Assembly (NCBI GenBank): GCA_000697335.1
Contig: JNEM01017016.1
Coordinates: forward strand, 1-29,995
DNA length: 29,995 bases
Source: Conidiobolus incongruus B7586
Taxonomy: Eukaryota; Entomophthoromycota; Entomophthoromycetes; Entomophthorales; Conidiobolaceae
Direction: 5' to 3'
How positions within the stretch are numbered: the first letter of the stretch is position 1; each line of letters starts with the position of its first letter. The notes under the pieces were generated by a model. That model was not told the DNA's origin. It saw only the letters and a program-made list of their open reading frames with translations, and searched no databases. The translations under genes were made by a program, and so were the position numbers. This document shows, in pieces, positions 1 through 10,924 of this stretch.

Positions 1-268
1 TTGTGACCCACCGTTTGGTACATGTAGCTATCCAACTCATCTATTCAAATTTAATATTGATATAATATTAGAAATGAATGAATATATTCACCTTTATTGG
101 AGGTTTCTGGAGGGTGCAAATTAGCTAGAGCGACAATTTCATGACCGTCTTTGACACATTCCATCATATTGAAGCAGCTGTCTTTACCGCCACTAATCAT
201 CATATTATTAATGTTACACATTATTTAATTATATGTATTGATTACCTAACAAGTGCTACAACTTTCAT
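1..268 (-). CDS. DPH6: Diphthine--ammonia ligase (diphthamide synthetase), 5' part, three exons, truncated by window edge
   Basis: Catalyses the last step of diphthamide formation on translation elongation factor 2 in the cytosol: ATP-dependent amidation of diphthine. Visible exons on the minus strand are 246-268 (23 nt, ATG at 268), 92-192 and 1-40 (continues off the window). Introns are 193-245 (53 nt) and 41-91 (51 nt), both GT-AG, and the reading phase is kept across both. The spliced start reads MKVVALVSGGKDSCFNMMEC, followed by HEIVALANLHPP and, in exon 3, DELDSYMYQTVGH. This matches the N-terminus of the eukaryotic DPH6/ATPBD4 family. SGGKDS is the PP-loop motif of N-type ATP pyrophosphatases that binds ATP. 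Intron 1 splits the codon of the first Ser of this motif, so an unspliced search would miss the true start. The start has A at -3. The rest of the protein lies outside the window. Family assignment is confident; the exon boundaries are inferred from homology and consensus sites. Confidence 0.92.
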
Positions 269-1274
269 TGTTTTCAATTATTATTTATTTAATTTGGTTT
301 TTTTTCAGTCCCTGAAAATTTATTAAATCTAATGTTTGACGTAGTATTTGTTTCGAATTAAATTAAATTGTGGGACTATTAATTGAATCATGAAAAAAAT
401 TTGAATAAGTCATTAAGCTGATTATAATTATTATGTATTAATAAATAAAATTTACTAATAAATTATTTCATTTTATTTAATTAGTTTTTATTATTATTAA
501 TTGTTGAAATTATAAAATATTATTAATTTTACATTTGTTAATTCTGGACAGTAATTTCAATCCATTATAATCAAATCATATACCAATTTTTTATATAATT
601 TTTAATAAATAAATATATATATATATATAATCATATTATTCGATATATTTAATTCAAAGGAAAAATCTCACTAATATAAGCATAATCAAGTTTATAATCT
701 CAAAACCATTCCATAATCTCGCAATTTAAATTAATTCTAACATAAAAAATTCTCAAAAAATCTAATAAATCTTTTTGATTAATATAATTAAATATTTGTT
801 GATATAAATAAATAGTAATACTAATTTCATCATATTCACAATGTTATTATTATTAGATAAGTTTAAATTGCCAAAATTTTAAAATAGTCACCAGATTAAA
901 ATAACATTAATTTGGAAATATGGTTTTATACAATAATAATTTATCGAATAATTAATATAGTATAGATTTAGAATTATTATTCAATTTTTTTGGAACAGAA
1001 TCAGAAAGTTGTGAAAAATATTTTAACAATTTTACTACAAAAGCAGAATTCAACATTCATAAGGTTTGGTGTTTGGGAAACAAAGTTAAAATGCTGGCCA
1101 ATGTGAAAATTTATAAAATCAAATAAATGTTAAAATACACTACTTCAATGAATATGTTAACTACAATATTGAATATTTGATAATAAAATGTCAAAATAAA
1201 ATTCATATTGAATTATACAAAGAAAGACTATTTTAATACTATTTTAAATAATTGTATACATACATGATTTGAAC
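269..1274. other. Intergenic: DPH6 upstream region / HGD downstream region, AT-rich
   Basis: About 1 kb without a supportable gene, between the DPH6 start and the HGD stop (both genes run leftward). It contains an (AT)n run at 613-629. A slightly less AT-biased patch at about 985-1110 carries one CCAAT motif (1098-1102), which could be promoter sequence for DPH6, though it is far from the ATG. The 3' UTR and poly(A) site of HGD should lie just left of 1275. Nothing else is seen. Confidence 0.6.
613..629. repeat. (AT)n microsatellite
   Basis: An uninterrupted alternating A/T run of 17 bases in AT-rich intergenic DNA. It has no visible role. Confidence 0.9.
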
Positions 1275-2853
1275 TTATTTCTGGTTGGGATTGAATTTGC
1301 TAGGGATAGTGGCCCAATGCTTCCAGTAGTCGGCATCAACGGCTTCGGAGCGGATCATGGCCCACTTAGTTGTACGGAGCATTAAGCTGCTTTCGAACAT
1401 GAAGGCTTGGGTTCCGTCGGCGACGCGAGTGGGCTTGAGCTCAGCGGTGGAGGCCTTTTCAAATGTGGGGTGGTCGGGTCCGTGAGGAGTCATCATGCTG
1501 TGCAAACTGGCACCTCCAGGATTGAAACCTTCAGCCTTGGCTTCATATTGGCCGAGGATGAGTCCCATGAATTCGCTCATGGCGTTGCGGTGGAAGTAGG
1601 GAGGACGGAAGGTGCCCTCAGCAACAGCCCATCTGGGTGGGAAGATGACAAAATCAGCAATGGCGGTACCGGGATATGCAGATTTGGCGGTGAGAACGGT
1701 GAAGATAGAGGGATCGGGGTGATCGAAAGAGACTGTGTTCATGGTGTTGAACTTGGCCAAATCGTACTTATAGGGAGCATAGTTACCATGCCAAGCAACA
1801 ACGTCGAAGGGAGAATGGTTTTGACGAGAAGAAAACAATTCACCTTGGTACTTATTGAAAACTTTCCATTCTTCTTCCTTGTCTTCGTAGAAGGCGATAG
1901 GAGTTTGGAAATCGCGGGGGTTGGCTAAACCGTTGGCACCTAAACATTTCAGATGAGCTGCATATTCAACAAGTTTAGACGATCATATGATTCTTACCAA
2001 TAGGACCCAAATCGGGAAGTTCAAAGTGATGGCCGAAGATTTCTAAAATGTAACCACGACTAAACCAAGGTTAATGTCTTACATGCATATTCATTGAAAT
2101 GTAAATTACCTGGGGCCATCGGGCAAGTTAACCTTGAAGCGGATACCTCTTTGAATGACAACAATTTGGTTGGGTTCGACGAAAATCTTACCGAATTCGG
2201 TTTGGATATCGAGACGACCTTGTTGAGGGACTGATATTTGCTGTTAAAACACTGTTATGCTAATTGTATTAAAATACTTACCAATTAACAAATCACCATC
2301 AGAATTTTGGAAAGCTTCCTTGTCCATACTCTTGTTAGCTAAGTACATGTGAATAGCTAAACCTTCACGAGTGGCGGGTTCACCAGCACCAGCGACAGTG
2401 AAGAGACCTTCAACGAAGGTGAGAGGTTCTTCAGGGATGGTGAAAGGCTTCCAACGAGTTTGATTGGGGGTGATTTCAACCTTGTCATCATCCTTAAAGC
2501 AGCCCAAGAGTTCCTTAGTTTGGACCTTCTTGTAGGGCTCGTGAACGACACAGGGACGGATACGGTACAACCAACTACAATAGAATTAGATCATGTGGCT
2601 GGGTTACATGTTACTATTAAGTTTACCTTCTTTGGTTACCGTGACGAGGGACAGTGAAAGCGGTACCGGATAACTGTTCGGCATATAAGTTGTAAGGGCA
2701 GACTTGGGGAGAGTTTTGACCTAATTTCATTGAATTAATATTTAAAAATCAAACACAGTAAAAGTAAGTACCCTTGGGTAAAGCATCAGGCAAAGCCTCA
2801 GAGGTGAAATGGTTGCCGAAACCTTCTTGATATTTGTAATCGAATTCACTCAT
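1275..2853 (-). CDS. HGD: Homogentisate 1,2-dioxygenase, six exons, complete
   Basis: Fe(II) dioxygenase that opens the ring of homogentisate to maleylacetoacetate in phenylalanine/tyrosine catabolism (cytosolic). Exons are 2772-2853, 2627-2720, 2282-2574, 2110-2230, 1998-2059 and 1275-1939. The five GT-AG introns are 50-58 nt. Lengths sum to 1317 nt, giving 438 residues, the usual family size, with phase kept at every junction. The N-terminus [20 protein letters not shown] and the segments [25 protein letters not shown] and [20 protein letters not shown] are family hallmarks. The three iron ligands are present: His334 (YFHRN), Glu340 (MSEFMG) and His370 (MTPHGPD), each one residue before human His335/Glu341/His371. 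AWHGNY, IFPPRW and FMFESS are also conserved. The ORF starting at 1838 is only the tail of the last exon. No other gene of the tyrosine pathway is adjacent, so there is no sign of a catabolic cluster. The gene looks intact. Confidence 0.96.
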
Positions 2854-2917
2854 TATGATTTATATTTAATTAATTTACAATAACTTGAAAACTGAAGAAT
2901 TTAGAGACTGATGATAT

Positions 2918-2928
2918 CTTTATATATA
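2918..2928 (-). promoter_or_regulatory. TATA-box-like element upstream of HGD
   Basis: On the minus strand this reads TATATATAAAG, about 65 bases before the HGD ATG at 2853. That position suits a core promoter with a short 5' leader. The background is AT-rich, so the match alone is weak. A further ATTGG (CCAAT box) lies near 3075-3080, about 220 bases upstream of the ATG. Confidence 0.4.
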
Positions 2929-4229
2929 CTTGATCTAATATTCCTATTACGGTTACCATCATCAAAACTATAATTAGTGGATAATTATTTATAAATGGAA
3001 CTAAAATTGGTTTTAATTGACTGATTAAAAGAATGACGTAAAATCACAAGATTTCTGGAAATTCTAGCATTTTATTGGCTCAATCTCACCATCTGAATAA
3101 CTGGAATTTTCCTATATAGTTCGAAATCAATAATGGAATGATTGACGGAGCTTGAGAATTTCCGAGCCTTTAATCACGGCATTTCTATTTTATTTTGAAT
3201 TGAATTTTGATTATTAGTATGGATGATAGTTTTTGGTTAAATAGGGTTAGCATGGACTCGTGAAGAGGTTGTACAGGAATTTGATGCGAGATAGAATGAA
3301 AAATGAAATATGTTTACAGATAAATTTCAAAAAGAAAAAATATTCTATCCAATGAAAACATGCTAACTATAGCCAATTTGAAATAGTTCATTTAGAATTT
3401 TTTATAATAGATAAAGCAATAGAAAATAATCGGATACTGTTTATACGATTCTGAAATATATTTTCAAAAAATTTATTGAATAAATTTTATTATCATAATA
3501 ACAGGATAAAATATTTTGATATTACTTAAGTAAATATTAAATGAAAATTAACAATCATGAAGCATTGCTTTTATAGGAGTCTAACTGTAATTAGGCTAGA
3601 AAGTAATAAAATTGTATTATAATTTTTATTCACACAATCATTAATTCCAATTAATAATATAAATAGCAATACTTTCTGAATATGGTAATTATTGAAAACT
3701 TCTGCTATAACCTCATAATAGCTGAAACTTAATACATTAAAGTATTTTCGTGATATAGCATTATATCCAACAATGGTCAGTGAAAAAGTTTCAAGAAACG
3801 TCTTGATATCTGTATCTCAATTTAAAATTTAGTTTGAACAGGTAATACTCAATTTCGGACCTAACACAGTGTAATAATCAATAATGTAATCAAATTAACT
3901 AATACTTAAATATTTTTTATCAACTCTGATAATTTAAATTAGTAATCATTTTTAAGCTTATATTTCATTTCTACCAAAAAATATTATCTTTAGACGAATC
4001 GATAAATCTTATCAAAATAGGTTATTTCTCTAACTTGATGAATAAAACACAAAAAATAGTGATAAAAAGCTGGATGAATTCAGATTATTAATGAAACTCA
4101 AATGAGAGTCCACATAAAAAAGCGTGACCAAATTGAATTTATGAGCTTTGTGTAATGCAAAATTGTGAAAATAGAAGATATTGGTGAGTTTTCGGGCGGT
4201 TAGAGAGATTGAGGTTAAGAAATTAAGAG
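2929..4229. other. Intergenic: HGD upstream region to tRNA-Val
   Basis: About 1.3 kb with no supportable gene. The first 300 bases (to about 3240) are less AT-biased and probably hold the HGD regulatory region; they include a CCAAT-type motif and short GC-containing stretches. The remainder is AT-rich and shows no coding signal on either strand. The apparent reading frame at 4030-4311 runs through the tRNA gene and is not a gene. Confidence 0.6.
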
Positions 4230-4235
4230 AAAAAA
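4230..4235 (-). terminator. RNA polymerase III terminator of tRNA-Val
   Basis: Six T residues on the minus strand immediately after the tRNA discriminator base, the standard Pol III stop signal. Confidence 0.85.
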
Positions 4236-4309
4236 TGATCTCGCTCAGATTCGAACTGAGGACCGTCTGTGTGTTAGACAGACGTGATAACCAACTACAC
4301 CACGAGATC
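4236..4309 (-). tRNA. tRNA-Val (anticodon AAC)
   Basis: The 74-nt cloverleaf is complete on the minus strand. Acceptor stem GATCTCG pairs with CGAGATC (7 bp), with discriminator A. The D arm contains AGTTGGTT. The anticodon stem TCTGT/ACAGA closes the loop CTAACAC, giving anticodon AAC (valine, with A34 normally modified to inosine). The T arm is CTCAG-TTCGAAT-CTGAG. The D- and T-arm sequences double as internal A and B boxes for Pol III. There is no intron. CCA is not encoded, as expected for a eukaryotic nuclear gene. Confidence 0.97.
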
Positions 4310-4752
4310 ATCAGTTGCTCTGAATATTTATAAATTTTAATTTCCCATCAAAAATTAAATATTTGTATAATTATTTTTCCTTTTACATTTTCACACGGAT
4401 TTAATTTTTTTTATTGTTCTTTTGAATTTTAATACTTTTTATAATAATATTAATATCTCCAGATTATCATCATTAATTTGACTAGATTATTATTATTCTC
4501 ACTATTATATTCGAAAATTTATTATATACATATCATTCCTTATTTTATAATTTTGTGATAAATTAATATTTTCATCGGTCCTTTTTTAACGAAAAATAAC
4601 ATTAAACATGCTATATCGCTCAACATAATTTATGGAACTGGTAATATGTGGATTAAGAAATAGTCCCAAAATAATTTTAAAATTCTATAAATTTATTAGC
4701 TGTCAACCTCTTTTTGAATTTTTGTGAAACTTAATTTATTTTCATTTTTATT
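4310..4752. other. Divergent intergenic region between tRNA-Val and the MOT1 gene
   Basis: About 440 bases of AT-rich DNA upstream of both the tRNA (minus strand) and the transporter gene (plus strand). It must hold the transporter promoter, but I can single out no specific motif. No coding signal is seen. Confidence 0.55.
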
Positions 4753-6012
4753 ATGTTAGGGCCAAATCTTAGAACCGACGTCAAGTCCCGCGTTCAGCGC
4801 ATCAAAACAAACTTCACGCTGATGGAAATCAGTGGAAGTTTGGGTGATTTGGGCACTTTGATCCCTATCCTTATCTCTCTTTCTATCACTCATCAAGTCT
4901 CTCTCGCTTCGTCGCTGGTCTTTGGAGGCTTGTTCAATATCCTCAGTGGATTTATGTTTGGAGTTCCTATCTGTGTTCAACCTATGAAAGCAATCGCTGC
5001 CGCTGCTCTTTCAAAACATCTCTCCAATGAAGAGATCGCTTCTGCTGGTATGTTTGTTTCAGGGGTTGTCTTCTTCTTGGGAATAACTGGCTTGTTAACT
5101 TTGGTCAACCGATGGATCCCACTCCCAGTAATCAAAGGAATCCAAGTGGGTGCAGGCCTTCAACTCATGTTCAAAGCTGTTGACATGCTAGCACCGCTGG
5201 CATGGTGGGGCAAAAGCATCAAGTGGCAAGATAACTATTGGTGGGTATTATTCACTTGTGCAATCGTACTTATTGGTTTCAAATTTAAGCGCTTCCCATC
5301 AGCTTTCATCGTCTTTATTATTGGATTGATCATTGCTATTATTGACCTTGTTATCAACAAAAAATCTGGACCCAGATTTGAATTGATCAAATTTCCCTTA
5401 GTCGTCCCAAGTCCCCAGCAATTTGTTAACGGTATTGTCCAGGCTGGTATCGGTCAATTCCCCCTGACTACTTTGAACTCTGTAATTGCTGTCGTTGCCC
5501 TTGCCAATGAATTGTTCCCTCAGCAGGGTCCTTTTACTCCAAGACCTATGGCAGCAAGTGTCGGCATCATGAATTTGATCGGTTGTTGGTTTGGCAGCAT
5601 GCCATTCTGCCACGGATCAGGTGGATTGGCTGGACAGTACCGCTTTGGAGCCAGAACTGAAGTCAGTACACTCGTTCTAGGTCTCGTCAAATTATTCCTC
5701 GGTCTCTTTGTTGGCCAGTCATTACTTGGTCTGCTCAACTGCTTCCCCAAATCCATTCTCGCTGTCCTTCTTTTTGTTAGTGGATTAGAATTGGCCAAGG
5801 CTGGTAGAGTATACTCTCCCAGAATGGACGATGATAAAAGTCGTCAAAATGATTTCATGGTACTTCTCGTGACTACCGGCTTGTTGACAGGCTACAAAAA
5901 TGATTTAATAGGCTTTGTTGGTGGAATGGTCACCTACTATGTAATGCTTATTATAGACAGAATGAACCAAAGATTTGGAAGACCTTCCACCACCACTGGT
6001 CAATCAGTTTAA
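4753..6012 (+). CDS. MOT1: Molybdate transporter, MOT1 family (SulP-related), intronless
   Basis: 419-residue polytopic membrane protein of the MOT1 family, which carries out high-affinity molybdate uptake (cell or internal membranes) for molybdenum-cofactor enzymes such as nitrate reductase. Both family signature stretches are present. The first, at residues 72-85, contains VQPMKAIAAAA. The second, at about 280-302, contains FGSMPFCHGSGGLAGQYRFG followed by ART. An N-terminal SLGDLGTLIPI (29-39) is also typical. Around ten hydrophobic segments are seen, for example 50-70, 100-117, 165-175, 184-200, 305-325, 333-347, 369-379 and 384-401. There is no C-terminal STAS domain, which separates MOT1 proteins from true SulP sulfate transporters. 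The ATG at 4753 has A at -3 and gives the expected N-terminus. The gene stands alone and its coding sequence has normal base composition beside the AT-rich block to its right. A sulfate role is less likely but cannot be excluded from sequence. Confidence 0.93.
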   Translation: MLGPNLRTDVKSRVQRIKTNFTLMEISGSLGDLGTLIPILISLSITHQVSLASSLVFGGLFNILSGFMFGVPICVQPMKAIAAAALSKHLSNEEIASAGMFVSGVVFFLGITGLLTLVNRWIPLPVIKGIQVGAGLQLMFKAVDMLAPLAWWGKSIKWQDNYWWVLFTCAIVLIGFKFKRFPSAFIVFIIGLIIAIIDLVINKKSGPRFELIKFPLVVPSPQQFVNGIVQAGIGQFPLTTLNSVIAVVALANELFPQQGPFTPRPMAASVGIMNLIGCWFGSMPFCHGSGGLAGQYRFGARTEVSTLVLGLVKLFLGLFVGQSLLGLLNCFPKSILAVLLFVSGLELAKAGRVYSPRMDDDKSRQNDFMVLLVTTGLLTGYKNDLIGFVGGMVTYYVMLIIDRMNQRFGRPSTTTGQSV

Positions 6013-7182
6013 CTAAAATATTTGATTTCATCTATATCATATAAAATTTTACAACAAATGGATAAACTGATTACAATTTATTAACTTTATTTACCAATCA
6101 ATACTAAGTATCGGTTAATTTGTTTTGTATCATTGAAAAATGAAAAAAATTATAATTATTTCAAACTTTCTCAACAAAAAACAATGAATATGTAAATATT
6201 TGAAAATGACTATATTAATAAAAAAATAATCTCTATAATTATTTCCTAATTCGAAAATTTAATTTAATATATTTGTCAATATTAATTATTTTTTATAAAT
6301 TAAAGTCTAAAAATTTTAGTTGAGAATAAAGGTGTGAAAAAATTAATTTAATCATATATATATTCTTTGAAATTTGATTTAATTTATCCTTCTAAAGATT
6401 TTATATCAATACAAGTATTTAACACAAATCACAAAAACTTCATAAGTTCTAAATTTATAAAAAATAAAAATTTAAATATTTTCAAATGTTATAAATAAAA
6501 AATTTTTTTTAAAATTATAAATAAAATATAAAAATGAATACTTTTTTATTATTAACTTTTTACCATATTTTTAATAAGCTTTTATAACTTAAGACATAGA
6601 TTTTTATAAAAGACTGAAATTGAATATTTTATAACTTAATTTGTTTATAGATTTTTTTCTATTAGCATATTTTTTAATTACTTAAAATAATTATAATTTC
6701 ATAAGTATAGTTTAGTAAATATAATAAATATGATAACTTATTTAATCTTTTATATAAAATAATTTTTATAATATTATATTTATTTTAAATTTATTATATA
6801 AAATAATAAATATTTTTAATTTATAATAAATATACTTATTAAAATTATTTTATATAAATAATAATATAAAACTTATTATTAGTTCATTAGTTTATTTTAA
6901 AAAAAACAAAGAATTATATACTATTATAATTACTTTTAATAAATAATGCTCATTTATATATAGATTATTTATTTATTAAAATTTATAAAAAGGACTTTTT
7001 TAGCTTGAATTTATATTATTTTAAAGTAAAAAATTATATAAGGGAATTTTAATATATTTCTAACCTTAGGTTAAAATATAAGGTAATTATTTTATATTTT
7101 TATTAATTAAACTAAGTGCAAATATTAAGATATATTATATATTTATATATTAATATTAAATTCATTTGATAATTCTTTAATT
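6013..7182. other. AT-rich non-coding region downstream of MOT1
   Basis: Almost pure A/T with short homopolymers. No ORF, RNA gene or repeat family is recognised. The composition becomes extreme within a few hundred bases of the MOT1 stop. It may include older decayed repeats that are no longer recognisable. Confidence 0.6.
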
Positions 7183-7187
7183 AAAAT
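7183..7187. repeat. Target-site duplication of element A, left copy (AAAAT)
   Basis: Five bases directly before the 5' LTR, identical to 18603-18607 directly after the 3' LTR. Ty3/Gypsy elements make 5-bp duplications, so the pair fixes both outer borders of element A. Confidence 0.8.
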
Positions 7188-7582
7188 TATTAAGAGACTA
7201 ATTCTCTAAATTCTTATATATACTTTCATATAATTCAATTAACTATAAATTATATGATTAATTTATACTTTTATAGCTAAATTAATTATATAAATAGTAT
7301 TGAATTATCTAATAAACTAGGTTTTTTTTTCTTTTCAATTCTTACTATTCTTTATCTTTTCATTATTTCTAAAATTGAGACTATATCCTATTAATATTAC
7401 AGTATATTAACACTGCCTAATATAAATTTTAATATATTAATAACTTATCCTAGTTTAAAGCTTAATTAAACTCTGTTTATATTTGCATGCTATAGCTATA
7501 TTATAATACTATATTCTATGTTATACTATTTTTATATTAAGTTTTCCTTTATATTATATTAGTAATTATTATTATATTTATA
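7188..7582 (+). repeat. Element A 5' LTR
   Basis: 395 bases, homologous over their full length to 18210-18602 in the same orientation and to the two LTRs of element B in reverse orientation. The ends were set by comparing the four copies and by the target-site duplication. The sequence right after it (TAGTAAC...) corresponds to the primer-binding region next to the 5' LTR of B (TAGTAGCAGTG...), where a tRNA primer would anneal. The priming tRNA cannot be named safely. Confidence 0.88.
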
Positions 7583-10522
7583 TAGTAACAATAATAAAAC
7601 TACTAAAAACCTATTAGAAATTAATAATTACCTATATTAAATTTATTTATTATTATTTTAAATTTTATTTATAACTTATTTTATTTTAATTTAACATTAT
7701 ACATTATAATACCATTAAAAAAAAGATACCCTTATACTATTTTAATAATAATAATAATTTAATTACTAAGTGAATCTAAGACTTTAATTTTTAAAAGCTT
7801 ACTACCCTCTAAGAAACTTATATTAAACAATTTCTAGTTGAGAAAAATATAACTTAAAAAGTTTAAATCTAATAAACTAGTTATTTTACTATAGTTAATA
7901 TATTAAACTACCTCTTTAATATTTTTAAAAACAAATTAACTACTTATGATATTTTTAAAAACTTCTACAAACTTAAAAACTACTTTAAAAATATAAAGAA
8001 TTATTTTAATTTAATCCCTAATATAAATTTAAAGAATATTTTTAAATTAGCTATTTTTTCTTGGAAAAATCTATTTACATTTAATAGTTAACTCATTACA
8101 AACTTAATCTTAAAGATTTTTTAAAAGGATAGTTTATTATAAGAATATAAACCTTTAAACAATTAGAAAAAGTTTTTAAAAAAAAAGTATTACTTAAAAA
8201 ATCAAGTTTAATTAACAAGAGAAAAACTTTCTTAACTTAAATAAAAAACTTTTATAAGGTAATTGATTAAGGAATTTAATGAGATATATTTAAACATATT
8301 AAATATTACTAAAGAAAAATAAATTTAAAAGTTATTACAATATCTTAATCTTTAAGTAAAACTTTAGTTAATTAATAAGAAACATTTTAATAATATATCT
8401 TTTTCTAATATTTATAATATAGTAATTATAATTGATAATATTTTTTACTCTATAATTAAATCTTCTTATCTTAAAAATTAATCTTTTGAAACTTACTCTA
8501 ACTTACTTAAATTTTAAATGATAGATATTTTAGCTTTAAAGCTTTATAAGAAAACCTTTAGTAAAGAAGCTAAAGTTTACTTAAGAATAAATAAAAGTTA
8601 CTATTATTATTAAAGGATATAAGTTAATTATAAATTTAATAAGTATTTTCTCAAAAAGCAATATTTATTTAATTCTCAATAATCTCAATCTACCAACCAC
8701 AAATTAAACTTAAATAATATTAATATTACTTTAAAATTACTTTTTTTATAATTAGTTAGCAGATTCTAATTTAATCTACAAAAGTTCTAATAAACTAATG
8801 ATTCCACAAATTAAACTATATATATTAAAAAGATCTAACTAATTAAATTACTAAAAACTAAAAATCTTCTAGTAACTAATTTACCTTGTAACTCTTTACC
8901 TTTAACTATAATCTTATTATTTATTTTAACTAGATATTTTATAGATATACTTGTTAATATTTTAATTAACTTTAGTTATTCTAGTTGTATTATCTTTTCT
9001 TTTATTATAAAACTATCTTTACCTACTTAAAAAAGTAGCTTAATAATTAAATATACTAATAATTTAATAGAACAAGCATTTAACACTATATTTAAATATT
9101 TATCATTATTTCTTAACTATTCTCAATATATTAAATTCCTAGTTGATAACATTAATTACAATTTTATACTAGGTTAAAATTAGTTTAAATACTATAATTT
9201 TTTATCTATGAGTATTACTTTTAAAGGTTACAAATCTATTTTATTTATATTCTAAAAAAAATTAATAGAATTAATCTTAAAAAATTTACATTACCTTATT
9301 ATAAAACTACTAAATACTTTACCTAATACCAACACTATAATTGTATTAAATAATTTTATTATTATAAGCAAAAACCAATATAAAAAACTAATTAAAAACC
9401 TTAATAATTTATAAGGATATATATCTGTTTATTATTTATCTATTAGTATCTTATTTATTAATTTCAATAAAGTTGTAATTAATAATTACTTTTTATATAA
9501 TATAATAAGTTAATTTGCTAATGTTTTTAAATTTGTAAGTAAATTACCTTTTAAATATAATATTAAACACAAAATTAAACCTCTCTTAAGTATATAACTA
9601 TACTTAAAATTTATTTATCATTTATCTCTTAAATAATATCAAACTTTAAAAAAAAATCTAAAAATTATTTGAAAATAGGTATATTAAACTTTTTTCTTCA
9701 CTGTAAAAATCTCTTATCTTCTTTATATAAAAGGTTAATAATAATTAAAGATTATATATTAATAATTGTGTTTTAAAATGTAAAACTATTAAAGATAAAA
9801 CTTTATTATTAAACCTATATAATGTTAAAGATAAACTATTTAAATCTATTATATTTACTAAATTAAATATTAGAAATAGTTATTATAATATTAAAGTTAA
9901 AAAAAATTCTATTTCTTTAATTGTTTTTAATACTTTATTAAGCTACTATAAATTTACTATTATAAAATTTAGATTGTATAATATTTTTATAACTTTTACT
10001 TAATTTATCAATTCTTTTTTTAACCTTATATTTAATAACTTTATTATTACTTACTTTAATAATATCTTAATCTATTTAAAAACTAAAGAAGAATATATTT
10101 AATATATAAATTAAGTTTTACAAATTATTTAAGAATATAAATTACTTTTAAAGCTATTAAAATATATTTTTAGTATTTCTTCTATCTTCTTCTATAGTTA
10201 TATTATTTTTTCTTAAAGAATTAATAATGATCTAACTAAACTTAATAGTGTAAAAGCTTTTATTATTTTTATAAACAAAGATTAACTTATATTTATACTT
10301 AAATTATTAAATTATTTCAAAAATTTCATTGATTTTTTTGTTGAATTTATAACTTTTCTAATTAATCTCTTGAGAAAAAACTCTTTTTTTAAATAAACCC
10401 TACTATATACTTTTTGTATAAATGATTTAATTTTCTATATTATTAATATTTTTACTTTATTTATTTTTGATCTTAAACTACCTATTATTATTTTTACTAA
10501 CTCTAGTTTTTTTGTAATTAGT

Positions 10523-10527
10523 AGATA
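10523..10527. repeat. Target-site duplication of element B, left copy (AGATA)
   Basis: Identical to 16240-16244 on the other side of element B. The site lies in the RNase H part of element A; A sequence resumes cleanly after 16244. Confidence 0.85.
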
Positions 10528-10924
10528 TATAAGTATAGTGGTAGTTAAACTAATATAGTATAGAGGAAAACTTAATATAAAAGTAGTGTGGTATAAAATA
10601 TAGTAATATAATGTAGCTGTAGTGTGCAAGTGTAAATAAAGTTTAATTAAGCTTCAAATTAAGATGAGTCACTAATATATTAAGATTTATATTAGGTAGT
10701 GCTAATATCCTATAATATTAATAGAATATAGTCTCAATTTTAGAAATAATGTAATAGTAAAAATAATAAGAATTGAGAAGAAAAAAAAAACCTAGTTTAT
10801 TAAATAATTTAATATTATTTATACAATTAATTTAATTATATAAGTATAAATTAATCATATAATTTATAGTTAATTAGATTATATGAAAATATATATAAGA
10901 ATTTAGAGAACTAGTCTCTTAATA
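10528..10924 (-). repeat. Element B 3' LTR
   Basis: 397 bases, near-identical to 15841-16239. A short purine run (AAAAAAG on the minus strand) lies next to it on the internal side, the expected place for the polypurine tract. Confidence 0.9.

Noticed and set aside
1407-1928. 173-residue plus-strand reading frame
   Set aside because: Lies antisense to the last exon of HGD, has no family resemblance, and is a shadow of the real coding sequence.
3046-3070. Heat-shock-element-like TTC/GAA/TTC motif upstream of HGD
   Set aside because: The spacing between the second and third units is one base short of the nTTCnnGAAnnTTCn rule, so it is not convincing.
4030-4311. 93-residue minus-strand reading frame
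   Set aside because: Runs through the complete tRNA-Val gene and AT-rich flank; not a protein gene.
10435-10629. 64-residue minus-strand reading frame
   Set aside because: Spans the junction of element A and the LTR of element B; a chance frame in fossil DNA.
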